Shown: positions 24,178 through 34,423, counted from the stretch's first letter. The stretch is DNA of 64,000 bases from Diplocarpon mali (GCA_024741835.1 JAENRP010000013.1:62001-126000), one strand, 5' to 3'. The notes: generated from the sequence alone by a model not told the origin. A program made the numbers and translations.

Positions 24178-25964
24178 GGCTGTGTGCCTGGGGTGAGGGG
24201 TGTAAGGTGTGGGTGTGTGGAAGAGGGGTGGAGATGGGTATATAGTTGTTTGGCTGTGTTGGTTATGGGTACGTATGTGATGATGTAGAGTGGTGTTGGT
24301 ATACAGTGGCTTTGATACAGGTATGTGAACAAGACTCTAACAAACAAGATACATGTAATCTCTTCAAAGTCGCGCCACAGCTTCATATTAGTACATCTAC
24401 AAATGCCCATACTCACACACATCCACCCACCCACCGACCAGGGCAGACATCAACACGACGTCATCGTCATCGAATCCAGATTTCTCTCTCCCATCTCCGC
24501 AGGGACTTCTCAGAACCCACGAGCACTGACGCGACCAGACCAGATCAGATCCAGATCTCGAAAAGCTGGCCTCGCCCTTCTGCACGCAAGTCATGACGCC
24601 ATCTTTCCTGATTCCTGGATCATTCAGCCCTGGAACCTAGAATACAACCTGCTGTACTCGGAGCCTGGAGTGTCGAAGTAGGGGGGGGGTTTAGGATGTA
24701 ATTAGGAAACAATATCCTCCTTTGTTGTGTTTGTTCTTGGGAGACTAGGCAGGCTAAAGCTGGGAGGAAGAGCCTAGAGAGCTTCTGAGTACCTAGGAAG
24801 GTCTAGTTTCCTAGTTGCCTAGCTGCCTAGGAGGAGCTATGAGGCTATGAAGAGATATGAAGAGAAAACCTATAGATGGAAGACGAGCGACCAACAGTGG
24901 CGGCGCATGTCAGGCCATGCCATGCCAGCCCATCCCGGCCCAACCCAGGTATTAGGTAAGGCCAGCCCAAGCCCAGATAAAACCTGGAAGTAGAAAACAA
25001 AACAAGTCTTTCACCCGCCTCGCGAGAAGCGGGAACCCGAGCGGGAAGCGCTAGCAGCGCCACACTTCGCAGCACGCGCCTGGCATCTGCACGTCTACGT
25101 CTACAGAGGAGCTGGCGCAGCGAATCAAGGGAAGTCTGACAGGCCAGGGAGGTCCGGTCTGGGTAGTCGGGGAACAAGTGCCGCTCGGAAAATTGATCTT
25201 GCTGCGCACCTGAATCTGAGCGGAGGGATTTGAATGACCCAGGCATCGGTCTGATTCGAAGATGACTCGATTAAATATAATCCAAGAAATTTGATACGAT
25301 AGAATATTATAAGTACAATGTAATATGAGAAAACAAACCAAAATTTAATAAGATCAAATGTGATGAAATAAGATGTATTCAGATAAAATACATCAAACCT
25401 AGAAATGATAAAACAAAACAAGATAAAATGCAATGCAATTGAATGCAATTAAATCAAACAAAATAGATCGGAGGAGATCCGCCCTCGTCTCGAGTCAGCT
25501 CAGAGGCGCGAGGGGGGAGGAGCGTCAGGTTTTCATACCGGCGATATGAGAGGATCGGGGTCTTTGGCGCTTCCATTCAGGCTCTAGGTCTTCGGTCCTA
25601 GCTGGAATATCTAGTGCCGGGGGGAATGGGAGGGGATTGATAGAACTGTCATATGGAAGTTACTACGTGTTTCCCCGCTCGCCCCCTTTCTCCTCCTCTG
25701 CCGACAAACAGCCCGCTCTCCCTCGACGGCCATAAACCAGGCGCGTGCCATCCGGCGTGCATCGCAAGAACCCAGCGCCAAGTAGGGGGTGGAGAGGGGA
25801 GGGGCAGTCTCGGCACAGCTCTGTCCCAGGGCGGTCATTGGCATGTATACACTACGTGAAACGAGAGTGATGAGTTGAAGAAAAAGGGACAAGGTGGCAT
25901 TGTGTAGGAGCGGCCGCCCTCGTCTCCCCGGTTCTGCGGTTCGCGTCTGGCGGCGGCGCGGAGG

Positions 25965-26040
25965 TGCAGCAGCAGAAGAAGCAGAAGCAGAAGCAGAAGC
26001 AGAAGCAGAAGCAGAAGAAAAAGCAGAAGAAGAAGAAGAG
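25965..26040 (+). repeat. Microsatellite of gcagaa units
   Basis: A near-perfect hexanucleotide run (agaagcagaagcagaagc and so on) encoding Gln/Lys on one strand and poly-Leu or Phe/Cys on the other. It creates spurious open frames on both strands. Confidence 0.9.
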
Positions 26041-26459
26041 GGAGCGGCTCCGCAGGACAGAGCAGCGCGCCGCCGAGCTGGAGCTGGGGAGGAGCACGCA
26101 TGACGAGATGGAGATACGGAGATCTGGATGCGGACTCGTGGATGCTCGTCGCTCCGCGCGGGTCGGTATGTGCGTGGTGGTTTTCGATGATCGGATTCTC
26201 CCTGTGGTGTGCCAGGGGGGGGGGGGAGGAGCTCGGGTAGCCTGCGTACGCTTGTTTACCGACTGTAGCAAGCATAGCTCCATCCCTCCATCCCTCCATC
26301 CCTCCCCACGTCACTCACTGTACGCGACTCGGCTTGGCGCAAGTCAGGCAGGGGCATCGTAGAGCAAGACCGCGACCAGCCTCAACCTCAGCCTCAAGAT
26401 CAGGATCAGCACCAAGACCGGGATCAGCATCCAGGCCACGCGCAGGGCATCGGAGATCA

Positions 26460-26525
26460 CTCTCGCCCTCGCCCTCGCCCTCGCCCTCGCCCTCAGCACT
26501 CAGCACTCAGCACTCAGCACTCAGC
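26460..26525 (+). repeat. Microsatellites gccctc and agcactc
   Basis: About six copies of gccctc directly followed by about four copies of agcactc. Non-coding as far as can be seen. Confidence 0.9.
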
Positions 26526-26985
26526 CCTCGGATGGCAGGTCCTTGACAGCTCCGACCCCAGTCCCAGTCCCGGTACGAGATCCACGGACGACGCGGGCAC
26601 CGGGCAGGTCGAGCCGGGTGCGCGGGACCCATGCTGATGATGCGACGAGGACGTAGACGGCGAAGGACGAAACAGGCTTCGGGTGTGATGTCTCCCCATT
26701 CTCGCCTGCGCTTCCCGCGGGGTGGCGCGAGGGGAGGGGAAGGGGAGGGAGGGCATGAGATGAGACGAGGTGAGAGGAGAGGGGCATGCGGCGGCTCGTC
26801 ATGGTGGATTCTCCTCCCCCGTGAGGCTGTGAGGCCGCTGCCATGCCGCTCTGTCGGCGCTTGGGGATGCACTTGGCGAGGGCAAGGGGCTGGTGTTTAT
26901 ATATCCACTGCTCCTTCCACCCGATCCATCTCGCTCTTCTTCATCTCCACTCCTCTTCTGTCGAGAAGTCTTCGGCCGAGCAATC

Positions 26986-28818
26986 ATGTCGACTCCCCAA
27001 GCCCCCAGAACACCGCAGGCCCCAACCGAGACCCCTCCCGTCAAGTCTCCCTCCTCCCACCGCAAGAAAGTCACTGCCCCGGGAGACGTCGAGAAGTCTG
27101 CATCCAAGGCTGCGTCGCACGCGAAACCCCACGCCCCTCCCCAGCCGGAAGACGGCGAGCCAGCGCAGACAACACCTCTGAAGAAGAAGAAGCGCGTGCC
27201 GAAGCCAGCGGCGGACGTCGCGCCCCCGACGCCCGCTGCCTCGGACGATCCTCGAGATGTCGGTGCAGAGGAGGCGCCCGCAAAGGTCGTAAAGAAGAAG
27301 AAGCGCCTGGTGCCGCCGCCGTCGGAACCAGAGCCGCAGGCGTCGACTGTCAAGAACACTCCCGGGAATGAGCCGGCTGGTTCTGCACGCGGCCGCAGGG
27401 ATTCGAAGATTGATGATAGCCCTGTGCCGGCGCCGGATCTGAAGCCGGTCAAGAAGAAGAAGAGGCCGGCTCCGGCTCCGGCTCCTGTTGCGGAGCCTGA
27501 GCCGGAACCTGAGCCGGAGTCTGAGCTCGAGCCTAAGCCTGAACCTCAACCTGAGCCTGAGCCCGAGTCTGAGTCTGATCTCTCTGAATCCGAACATGGA
27601 GATGAGCCAGTAGAACATGGACACGAGCACTCAGAATCGGTCAAGGATGAGCACCACGAGGAAGAGGGCGACCCAGAGTCCGAGGACCACGATATCCACA
27701 GCGAAGGACAGTCCGAGAACGAAGAGGAGCAGGACGAAGAACGTGATGACGAGGACGAAGACGAGGACGAGCTGCCCCTCGGCGACACGGCCAATACGCT
27801 CGGCGACGTGCCACAGAAAGCCCAGGAGGCCGCCGCTGGTGCGCCAGAGCACGCTCAGCCAGGCGCCGACAGCACCAAGAAGACTGCTGCCGAGCCGCAG
27901 GGCAAGGCCTCGGATGTTGGAGAGGAAGCTCAGCATACTGCCGATGGCGCTGCCGACAAGGCAACATCCTCTACCAAAGGCCTTCAGAGCTTGCCCGGCC
28001 CCTCCAAGACCACCGACCTACCTGTTGCCGGAGACGTCTCGGGCGATGCTCCCAAGACTGCGGAGCAGGCATCGGGCGTGTCTTCCAAATCGCCTCTATC
28101 GGGCGAGAAGAGCAAGAAGAAGAAGAAGAAGGGTGGCAGCGGTGGCCTGGGAGCTCTCCCCGACTCGGCTGGAGAGCAGGTCAATGGAGCAGGCAAGTCT
28201 CCCGTCAACGGGGTCTCTGACACGGCAAAGAACGCTGCGCCTGGAGGAGTTAGGGAGGATGCTCAGGGAGGAGCGGCAGATGCGACGAATGGCGTGGGAG
28301 CGACGGCTGGGGATGTCGCTGGAGATGTGCAGGACAGAGGCCAATCTACCGCCGGAGATGCTATGTCTGCTGCGGGCGAGGTGGAAAAGGCGGATGGGGG
28401 CGCTGCTGGCGTACACGGTGCTGGTGCGAATGGAGCTGGTGTGAATGGTTCTGGTGCGATTGAGGCTGCTGGCGGTGCGGCCGAGACTGTTGGCGATGTC
28501 GAGGGAATCGTTGGTGGAGGGGAAGATGCTGCAGCTGGAGACAAGCTCGACGGTGTGGGCCAAGCCCGCGGCTCCGACGCCGTCCGCCGAGCCAGCCCGC
28601 TCGCCAAGCTCTCCGCCGGTGACGCGGGCGGCGGGGCGCGCGGGCACGTGCACGGCGGGGCGGGCCCAGCTGCCGGGGCCAAGCCGGAGCCCAGGCTCGG
28701 GTCCGCGTCGGCGGCGGGGACGGCGGACGTGAGCGTGGGCGGGATCGAGATCAAGGTCGAGACGAACGCCAGCGGGACGACGCTGACGATTCGGATCCCG
28801 GGGCAGTTGCAGCTGTAA
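26986..28818 (+). CDS. Lys-cluster, Ala/Gly-rich disordered LEA-like protein
   Basis: A single-exon frame of 610 residues from the ATG at 26986 (MSTPQAPRTPQAP). The frame is open further upstream, but that stretch overlaps the promoter. The first third has four KKKKR-type clusters separated by Pro/Ala-rich linkers, a possible multipartite nuclear-localisation or nucleic-acid-binding arrangement. The middle has a Pro-Glu repeat tract then a His/Glu/Asp-rich acidic stretch. After that come many short Ala/Gly/Asp/Thr segments such as NAAPGGVREDAQGGAADATNG, resembling LEA group 3-like or hydrophilin repeats. The last 30 residues are different: GGIEIKVETN, a short turn, then TTLTIRIPGQLQL, a predicted pair of beta strands. 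Cys appears absent. No catalytic motif is seen. A protective or scaffolding role is inferred from composition only. Confidence 0.75.
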   Translation: MSTPQAPRTPQAPTETPPVKSPSSHRKKVTAPGDVEKSASKAASHAKPHAPPQPEDGEPAQTTPLKKKKRVPKPAADVAPPTPAASDDPRDVGAEEAPAKVVKKKKRLVPPPSEPEPQASTVKNTPGNEPAGSARGRRDSKIDDSPVPAPDLKPVKKKKRPAPAPAPVAEPEPEPEPESELEPKPEPQPEPEPESESDLSESEHGDEPVEHGHEHSESVKDEHHEEEGDPESEDHDIHSEGQSENEEEQDEERDDEDEDEDELPLGDTANTLGDVPQKAQEAAAGAPEHAQPGADSTKKTAAEPQGKASDVGEEAQHTADGAADKATSSTKGLQSLPGPSKTTDLPVAGDVSGDAPKTAEQASGVSSKSPLSGEKSKKKKKKGGSGGLGALPDSAGEQVNGAGKSPVNGVSDTAKNAAPGGVREDAQGGAADATNGVGATAGDVAGDVQDRGQSTAGDAMSAAGEVEKADGGAAGVHGAGANGAGVNGSGAIEAAGGAAETVGDVEGIVGGGEDAAAGDKLDGVGQARGSDAVRRASPLAKLSAGDAGGGARGHVHGGAGPAAGAKPEPRLGSASAAGTADVSVGGIEIKVETNASGTTLTIRIPGQLQL

Positions 28819-29214
28819 GAGTTGCAGCCGTAGGTGGTGGTCGCGGGGAGTGGATGTGCGCCGGCCTGGCCTGGCCGGGCTCGTGTTGGTGTTGCTGCCG
28901 CCGGCTCTGAGTGGGGTGTTTACTTGTGGTCGCTTGGGTCGCTTAGGTCGCTTAGGTCTGCGCCGCCAGACGAGAGACAAGATGCCGAATGCAAGATGCT
29001 GTGCTGGGTCCGTTGCGCCGCTCTCTCGGTCGCGGCCGGTGAGCTGCTGTGACGTCCTGGCGTGTCTCTCGCCGGCGGCGCGAAGAGAGGTTGACGGCAG
29101 CCGCTTCCCGAGGCCATGGGATCCCCGCCAGCCCGGACACGACGAGAGGGAAGCGCAAGGTGCGTCAAGCGTCGACGACTTTTGGACCGTGGCTAGATGC
29201 TGGGAAAAGTGTGT

Positions 29215-29410
29215 TGTGGTACTGTTATATTTAGTGTTATATTTAGTGTTATATTTAGTGTTACATCTACTATTACATCTACTATTACATCTACTATCAC
29301 ATCTACTATCACATCTACCATCACACCCACCACCACACCCACCACCACACCTACCACCACACCCACCACCACACCCACCATCACACCTACCACACCCACC
29401 CCCACCAAGC
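29215..29410 (+). repeat. Degenerate minisatellite grading from tta to cac units
   Basis: Tandem short units that grade from atatttagtgtt through acatctactatt to acacccaccacc, one unit type passing into the next. This looks like slippage and point change in one ancestral 12-mer array. Confidence 0.85.
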
Positions 29411-29694
29411 CCCCTCACAGTCCACCCACGTAGTACGTATCCAGCCCCTAAAAAAGCAGATGTTTTGCTCCCGCCTGCTGGAAACCAAACAGCTGGACGA
29501 ACATACACGTGCGAAACTCTACCTACACATGCGTCAGTATGCGTCGCCTCGATCCGTGCTTGGTAATGTTTCGTAGAGAGGTCCCCTGATCCTGCTCGAC
29601 TCGAGCGCGAGGTCCGCCGGGTGGGTGTAGAACCTCAATCACGTACATCGTTGAAGGTACAGGTGGGAAGGTCCGCATTCAGCGATGGGTATTG

Positions 29695-29835
29695 CTGTTG
29701 GGTGTTGCTGTTGGGTATTCTCTTGGATATTCTCTTGGATGTTCTGTTGGATATCCTCTTGGGTATTCTGTTGGATATTCTCTTGGATATTCTCTTGGAT
29801 ATTCTCTTGGATATTCTCTTGGATATCCGCTATTG
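29695..29835 (+). repeat. 12-bp minisatellite (attctcttggat)
   Basis: About eleven copies of attctcttggat with scattered variants. The repeat is a multiple of three, so it opens repetitive frames on both strands. It is not considered coding. Confidence 0.9.
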
Positions 29836-30093
29836 AATATCTGCTCTTGAATATCTTCTTGCACCCTCTCTTTGCACTACTTTGTGTATCCGGAGCTAGA
29901 TCCCTCGTGCTCCGACCCAGGAGTAGAAGAACGTGTTTGTCATGTGGAAAGAAGCTGAAGCAAGTACATGGACAGAGCTCCCCCTCCATCTTCTCCCTCC
30001 CCTCTGCATCCCAAGATGAGCCCTCGAAGGTATCCCTTCCCATCCTTCTCAACCCCCCCCTTCTCATCATCCCCAAACACCTCAAGCCAGCAC

Positions 30094-30561
30094 CTAACGC
30101 CTCAGCAAGCCCCGATCAACCGCGACGCCAACCCCCTCCCCCACGCGCCCCTCGGCGAACGTGTCGCCCACCGCGTCCCCGACCGCGCGCTGCACGCCGT
30201 CGACGTCTCTGCTGCCCGTGATCTCGGTCTGGCGCAGGGAGTCTGGGGGGGTTGTCAGTCTCAGGTCTGGGTGACGGCTGTCGCCTCCTCTCCTCCTCGC
30301 CCGCCTCGCCTGCCCGACACAGGTCGGCTGGCGTACAACAAGACACAGGCACGAATGGACGTGTGTTTGTAGGCGTGCCGGCAAGCGAGGGCAGGCCTCA
30401 GCACAACACAGACGAACGGCGATCGAGCGGCACAGATTCATACCTTTCACGCCGTACGAGGTCCGATTCTGGCCGAACCAGCGCAGGTACGTGTCCTCCA
30501 GCCAGCGCATGGCGGACTCGTAGTACCCGTCCCCCCTCTTCGCCGGGTTGAGGCTGGCCAT
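30094..30561 (-). CDS. Small fungal protein, 88 residues, unknown function
   Basis: Two exons: 30561-30444 and 30242-30094, with a 201-bp intron (GTATGA...CCCCCCAG). The total is 267 nt, 88 residues. The N-terminal half (GYYESAMRWLEDTYLRWFGQ) is rich in aromatic residues and probably helical. It continues through TSYGVKDSLRQTEITGSRDVDGVQ into a Gly/Val/Asp-rich C-terminal half of repeated VGxxVGxx character. The style matches small fungal proteins of unknown function that I have seen next to LEA-like genes, but I cannot name a family. The splice joins YGVK to DSLRQ in frame, and both splice sites are good. The C-terminal Val/Gly periodicity recalls the 101-residue protein at 39.7-40.2 kb. Confidence 0.75.
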   Translation of the reverse strand: MASLNPAKRGDGYYESAMRWLEDTYLRWFGQNRTSYGVKGMNLCRSIAVRLCCAEACPRLPARLQTHVHSCLCLVVRQPTCVGQARRARRRGGDSRHPDLRLTTPPDSLRQTEITGSRDVDGVQRAVGDAVGDTFAEGRVGEGVGVAVDRGLLRR

Positions 30562-31650
30562 GGTGCTGGGAGCCCGGTCTGTTGGAGCTGGGTGGATCAC
30601 GGTGCGCTCTGAGCAGAAGCGTAGATCGATTCGTGTATCTGTTCTCTCCTGGGGGGAGTTCGAAGGACGAGTTGGAGCTGGAGTGGAGGTGAAGTTGGGC
30701 GCTGCGACGGACTCCGCGAAAGACGGATACGCTTTACCTCCCACGTAGGACGATGAGGAGAAGGTGAGCAATGGATCCTGGCAGATAGGGATGCAAAGAA
30801 GGCGATAGATATGGAGATGGACGTCGATATCCCAGTATGTATCTCGAAAAGCGGCCCGCCGACCTCGTCATCCTGCGGCTTCCTGCTTTGCGCCCTCGTG
30901 CTCACGTCCTCACGTCCTCCTCTCCCACCAGCCGCAGCACTCTCGCCGATGCACGCACATCCACCCGCCCCCCCCTCCTGAAGATGACGACACTTGCCTC
31001 GACACCCCGACACCCCGACAGCCAACCCAGAGACCAGGACGCCGGCGCGCACCAGCAGGACCGGGTGGAGCAGCAGCAGCAGCAGAAAACAAGGCCAGAC
31101 CAGGCAAAAGAGCAGAAACGAGAGCAGAGGCAGGTCGAGGCGAGCAGGACATGCGCGCGTGGGCAGGTATCGCCGATTGGGCGGCGTGTCTCACGCGCAC
31201 CGCATACCTGACGCCCACGCCTGACGCCCACGCATGTATGCGTGTCTTGCTCCGCGGGGGGGAGCACAGGTTCGAAGTCTGGTTGGGGTAGGGGTTGGGG
31301 TAGGGGTTGGGGTGGCGTTGCGTCGAGTCTGGGGGTCTCTCGGCTATAGATGTATAGATGTATATATAAATATATATATATATCTCTCTACGCAGCTTAT
31401 TGCCTATTGGATTACAATAGACGTTCCAAGACCTTGGCAAGAGCCGAGGCCTTGAAAGCGTTTTACTCAAGCGCGCGAGGCTTATTACTAGCGTTCTATC
31501 TCTCTTGTAGATTTGTCTAGTTATATATGCTTATCTCTCTTGTAGATTTCTCTTAGTTATATATGCGTATATCTCTTGTAGATTTCTCTAGTTATATATG
31601 CGTATATCTCTTGTAGATTTCTCTAGTTATATATGCGTATATCGCGAGCG
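30562..31650. other. Intergenic, with short tandem repeats
   Basis: Contains ggttggggtag repeats (31275-31320), a (ta)n-like tract near 31360-31385 and an array of about 35-bp units from 31485 to 31645. Open frames here are unsupported. Confidence 0.45.
31485..31645 (+). repeat. About 35-bp minisatellite, four to five copies
   Basis: Units contain ctcttgtagatttctctag followed by ttatatatgcgtatat, with copies near 31485, 31530, 31565, 31605 and a partial at 31640. The array ends about five bases from the stop codon of the minus-strand gene. Confidence 0.85.
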
Positions 31651-32394
31651 TCACCTCAAGGTGTGATCCCCCCCCTTCTGCATCCGCAGCTCTTTCCGCG
31701 TGAGCTCGACCTCCATGATCCGCTGCGTGACCGGCACCTTGCCGGCCAGGCCGTCGTCCCCGACGTCAAAGTACAGGGCCCACACGCCCTCCTCCTCCTC
31801 GACGACGGTGAAGCCCTCCCAGCCGTCCAAGGTCAGGCGGCGGTCGACGGGCGAGACGTTCCACGGGCCGACGTGGTGCCCCTCGGCGGCCGCCTTCAGG
31901 CCGTAGCGGAGCTCGTGCGTGTCGCGGTCGACGAAGATCCAGTTGAGCTGCGGCGGGTCGTCGGCGATGGTCGAGACGTAGCCCTCGCCGCGCCGGCCCC
32001 AGGCGCTGCCGGGGTAGTGGAAGAAGTAGCCGGCGAGCTGGTGGCCCTGCGCCGCGACGGTATCGCTCCCTGGGGGGGGGAGGAACTTGGACTTGGGGTT
32101 GACGTTGGTCACGTAGAGCTGGTGGTGTTAACTTTGCGGCCGGGGGTGAGCGTGGCGGGGGGAGGGGGAGGGAGAGGGCAGAGATGGCATTCTCACCTTG
32201 TTGTTGCGCAGGACGACCGTCCCGCCGTGGATGTCGCGGCTCTTGCGCGAGGGATCGTTGCACGTCACGTAGAGGTTCGCTTTCCGGCCTCGGTGCGCTT
32301 CTTTGGCGTTCTGCCGCTGGCCTTGCCGGACGGCCTCGGTGGTGCCGATGATGGCTGGACAGGCGGCGATGGAGGTGAGGATGCCGAGCGGCAT
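31651..32394 (-). CDS. Compact fungal protein of unknown function, 221 residues
   Basis: Two exons: 32394-32197 and 32118-31651, with a 78-bp intron (GTGAGA...CACCAG). The total is 666 nt, 221 residues. The N-terminus (MPLGILTSIAACPAIIGTTEA) is hydrophobic and then switches to a basic segment RQGQRQNAKEAHRGRK, which could be an N-terminal membrane-contact or targeting helix. The rest looks globular and beta-rich: NLYVTCND, HGGTVVLRNN, KLYVTNVNP, GYFFHYPGSAWG, LNWIFVDRDTHELRYG, GPWN, LDGWEGFTVVEEEEGVWALYFD. It ends in a helical basic tail, MEVELTRKELRMQKGG. The conserved-looking Trp/Gly pattern implies a real family, but I cannot assign a function. The antisense 292-codon frame on the plus strand is a GC-rich shadow. 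Confidence 0.82.
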
Positions 32395-33891
32395 GGTGGG
32401 CGAGTCGGTGACTGCGGCGGAATGATGGGCGGGTTCGTCTCGATCGGTCGCGTTTGGGGATGGGGGAAAGATGAATCCGGCCGTGACGCCGTCGCCCCGA
32501 CAGCAGCGTGAGCTCGAGGGCAGCGGGAGGGGGCAACACGGCGCATTTCACATATCGGTCGAAGGGGAGGATTCGGGGGCTGGTGACATCAGCGTGGGCA
32601 GGCTGATGGAGGCAATTCTCCCGCTCGTTTCATCCCGACCTGCTCGCCATGTCAACACGGGCTAGCCGCTTCGGGAAGGCCTCCGAGAGGGGGGTGTCGG
32701 AGAAACTGCATAATATAAAATATATAGTATGTAGGTCTGTGAGAAACTGCATAATATAGAATATGTAGTATATAGGTCTGTGATAAACTGCTTATTATAG
32801 AATATGTAGTGTATAGGTCTGCCTCACCGATCGATGCATACGTGGTTTGCTGCGGTCAAGCGGTGGGATTGTCCTGGATACATGTCGGGCACTGTGGCGA
32901 GGGTTATCCTGCATAGGGTTATCCTGCATAGGGTTATCCTGGATATAGGTCGGCATGGCGAGGGCATTTAAAGCTGACCCCCCTGGCCAGCCCGGCACAA
33001 CACCGGCCTGCTGTGCCGTCGCGGAGGGTTGATCACGGGGTTTCGGTGGCGAACAGGACGAGTCGAGTCTGGGAAATCCGGCTGTGTACAGGAGAGGTCA
33101 GCAGCCAGCATCCCGATGTCTGGCTGCACCCCGATCCATTCACTGATCCGGCTTCTTTCTTTCCCACGCATCGGCCCCACGAACCGGGAGGCATAGAGAA
33201 GTGCCATGTGCACGGGGGGCTTCCTCGTCCGCTGTCCCCGTGACCTCCAACCCAGGCCTTCCGACGGCCGTCCCGCACAGCTCGATTCGTGTGCGCCGAC
33301 CTCGAAGAAGCGTCGCCGTCACTCCCCACCGGAAAGCAGACCGATCACACGGCCGACACGATGACGGCGTCACGTGGGGGCGCTCGTCACGGGCAGCTCG
33401 TCGACGTCTCGAAAAGCGCCGAGGGCACGTCAGATAGTCTCGAGGATTCAGGCCCGAGATTCTTTCGATTTGATTGAAAAAGCTCCACGAGTACAACCTC
33501 CTCGTCAGAGGACGCGGATGACGTTGCCGCTGCAGGGAGGCTGGGGCGGAGCCCATCCTGTCACGGGGATGAGACGGGAGCTCCATGTCGGAGGCCTCTC
33601 CTCGGGCGCCAACTTGATTGCGGAGATCTCTGCAGCAGTGCCCGGCCTGCTCCCCTATGTCATGATCACCCCAGAGAACGCCTCGTCGCCGGAAAACCTG
33701 CTTCGGATGGCCGTCTGGATGTTTATAAGTACAGATGGGCCGACGGCGGGGAGGCAGCCACAAGCCCCCGCATATCTTCCCTCGAACATCGGCCCCCCCC
33801 CGTCTTGTCGTCGCCCAAGATTCATTTTCCACCCACGCCGCCAGACTCCCGCTGCCCATCACCTCGTCGCCCGCCCCCCGCTCCCGCCAGC
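32395..33891. other. Intergenic with minisatellites
   Basis: Contains about three copies of a 55-60-bp unit (gaaactgcataatata...tagtatgtaggtctgtg) at 32700-32825 and three copies of gggttatcctgcata at 32905-32945. The long minus frame at 33140-34135 is antisense to the next gene and lacks protein features. Confidence 0.45.
32700..32825 (+). repeat. AT-rich minisatellite, three copies
   Basis: Three near-identical units containing aaactgc, an atta/atata block and gtaggtctgtga, directly adjacent to each other. Confidence 0.85.
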
Positions 33892-34423
33892 ATGTCGGAC
33901 CAGTAAGTGGCCCAAGAGACTCCCTCGCCCAGCTCGTGTACCGCCGCTGACCCCCCGTCGCTCCGCAGAGAGAAGCAGCAGACCTTCGAAGAGGAGTATC
34001 AGTCCGAGTCGGACGACCCGGGCGCTGAGCCCGCGCAGCAACAAGTCGCGCAGGCCACGCCGCCGCAGGGCCAGCGCACGATGCAGCGCGCACCCCGCCG
34101 CTCGGCACCGCAGCAGCAGCTCCAGGCGCCGGCACTCCAGCAGCAGCAGCAGCAGCCGCCGGCGGCGCCGCAGGAGCGCCTCACGGGCAGCATGGGTGGG
34201 CGCACAGGGGCGATCCGCGAGTCCCGGATCAAGGACCGGCCGGCGCCGGCGCAGGAGCGCGACAGCAGCCTGAAGATCAAGATCGAGCTGGATCTCGAAG
34301 TCGAGGTAGATCTCTACGCCCGCGTGAAGGGAGACGTGACCATTGGTCTAATGTGATTGCGTGCCGGTGTAGGTCGACCTCTACGCGCGCGTCAAGGGGG
34401 ATGTGACGATTGGGTTATTGTAG
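33892..34423 (+). CDS. Small disordered protein with duplicated terminal exon
   Basis: Exon 1 is 33892-33902 (only MSD and part of a Gln codon), intron 33903-33968 (GTAAGT...CGCAG), exon 2 33969-34305, optional intron 34306-34372 (GTAGAT...GTGTAG), exon 3 34373-34423; 132 residues. If the second intron is retained, translation runs to a TGA at 34354-34356 and also gives 132 residues. The body is hydrophilic with poly-Gln stretches (residues about 55-95), likely disordered. The tail is LKIKIELDLEVEV then DLYARVKGDVTIGLL, a predicted pair of beta strands related to the tail of the gene at 36.6-37.3 kb. The 51 bases that open the optional intron are a diverged copy of exon 3, and the two encode the same peptide except for the last residue (Met or Leu). 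Function unknown. Confidence 0.8.
34306..34423 (+). repeat. Tandem duplicate of the last coding segment
   Basis: Copy A is 34306-34356 and copy B is 34373-34423, each 16 sense codons plus a stop (TGA in A, TAG in B). Ten codons differ and nine of those changes are silent. Only the last codon changes the residue (ATG to TTG). A 16-bp spacer separates them. Confidence 0.9.

Larger units (their letters stand above)
24178..26985. other. Divergent intergenic region with microsatellites
   Basis: Lies between the divergent genes for the module protein and the Lys-rich protein. It contains a poly-G run near 24680, CTAG-rich short repeats at about 24735-24835, an AT-rich tract at 25260-25470, a (gcagaa)n microsatellite at about 25965-26040, and (gccctc)n followed by (agcactc)n at about 26460-26525. 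Long frames here come from simple repeats. The last 100 bp include a tatata motif, a plausible core promoter for the next gene. Confidence 0.5.
28819..30093. other. Intergenic with simple repeats
   Basis: Between convergent genes. Contains short gcttaggtc repeats (about 28930-28960), a tta/cat/cac trinucleotide-rich minisatellite (29220-29410) and a 12-bp minisatellite (29700-29830). Frames of more than 100 codons on both strands come from repeats or GC bias and have no family features. Confidence 0.5.

Noticed and set aside
28096..29508. 470-codon open frame on the minus strand
   Set aside because: It is antisense to the 3' half of the 610-residue gene and runs on through Gly/Cys and Ser/Asn/Tyr simple repeats. 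Length is due to GC bias and a minisatellite, with no family motif.
29685..30221. 178-codon repetitive frame
   Set aside because: The first half is a translation of the 12-bp minisatellite and the second half is antisense to the 88-residue gene.
31275..31320. Telomere-like ggttggggtag repeat
   Set aside because: Not TTAGGG, short and internal. Treated as a simple repeat.
31485..31645. Possible CRISPR-like array
   Set aside because: Units are contiguous without unique spacers, and the genome is fungal. It is a minisatellite.
31633..32511. 292-codon plus-strand frame
   Set aside because: Antisense of the 221-residue gene, crosses its intron, and has a Val/Asp/Gly composition typical of reverse-complement GC-rich coding DNA.
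33140..34135. 331-codon minus-strand frame
   Set aside because: Overlaps the better-supported plus-strand gene at 33892 and shows no consistent protein features. Arg/Gly/Ala bias only.
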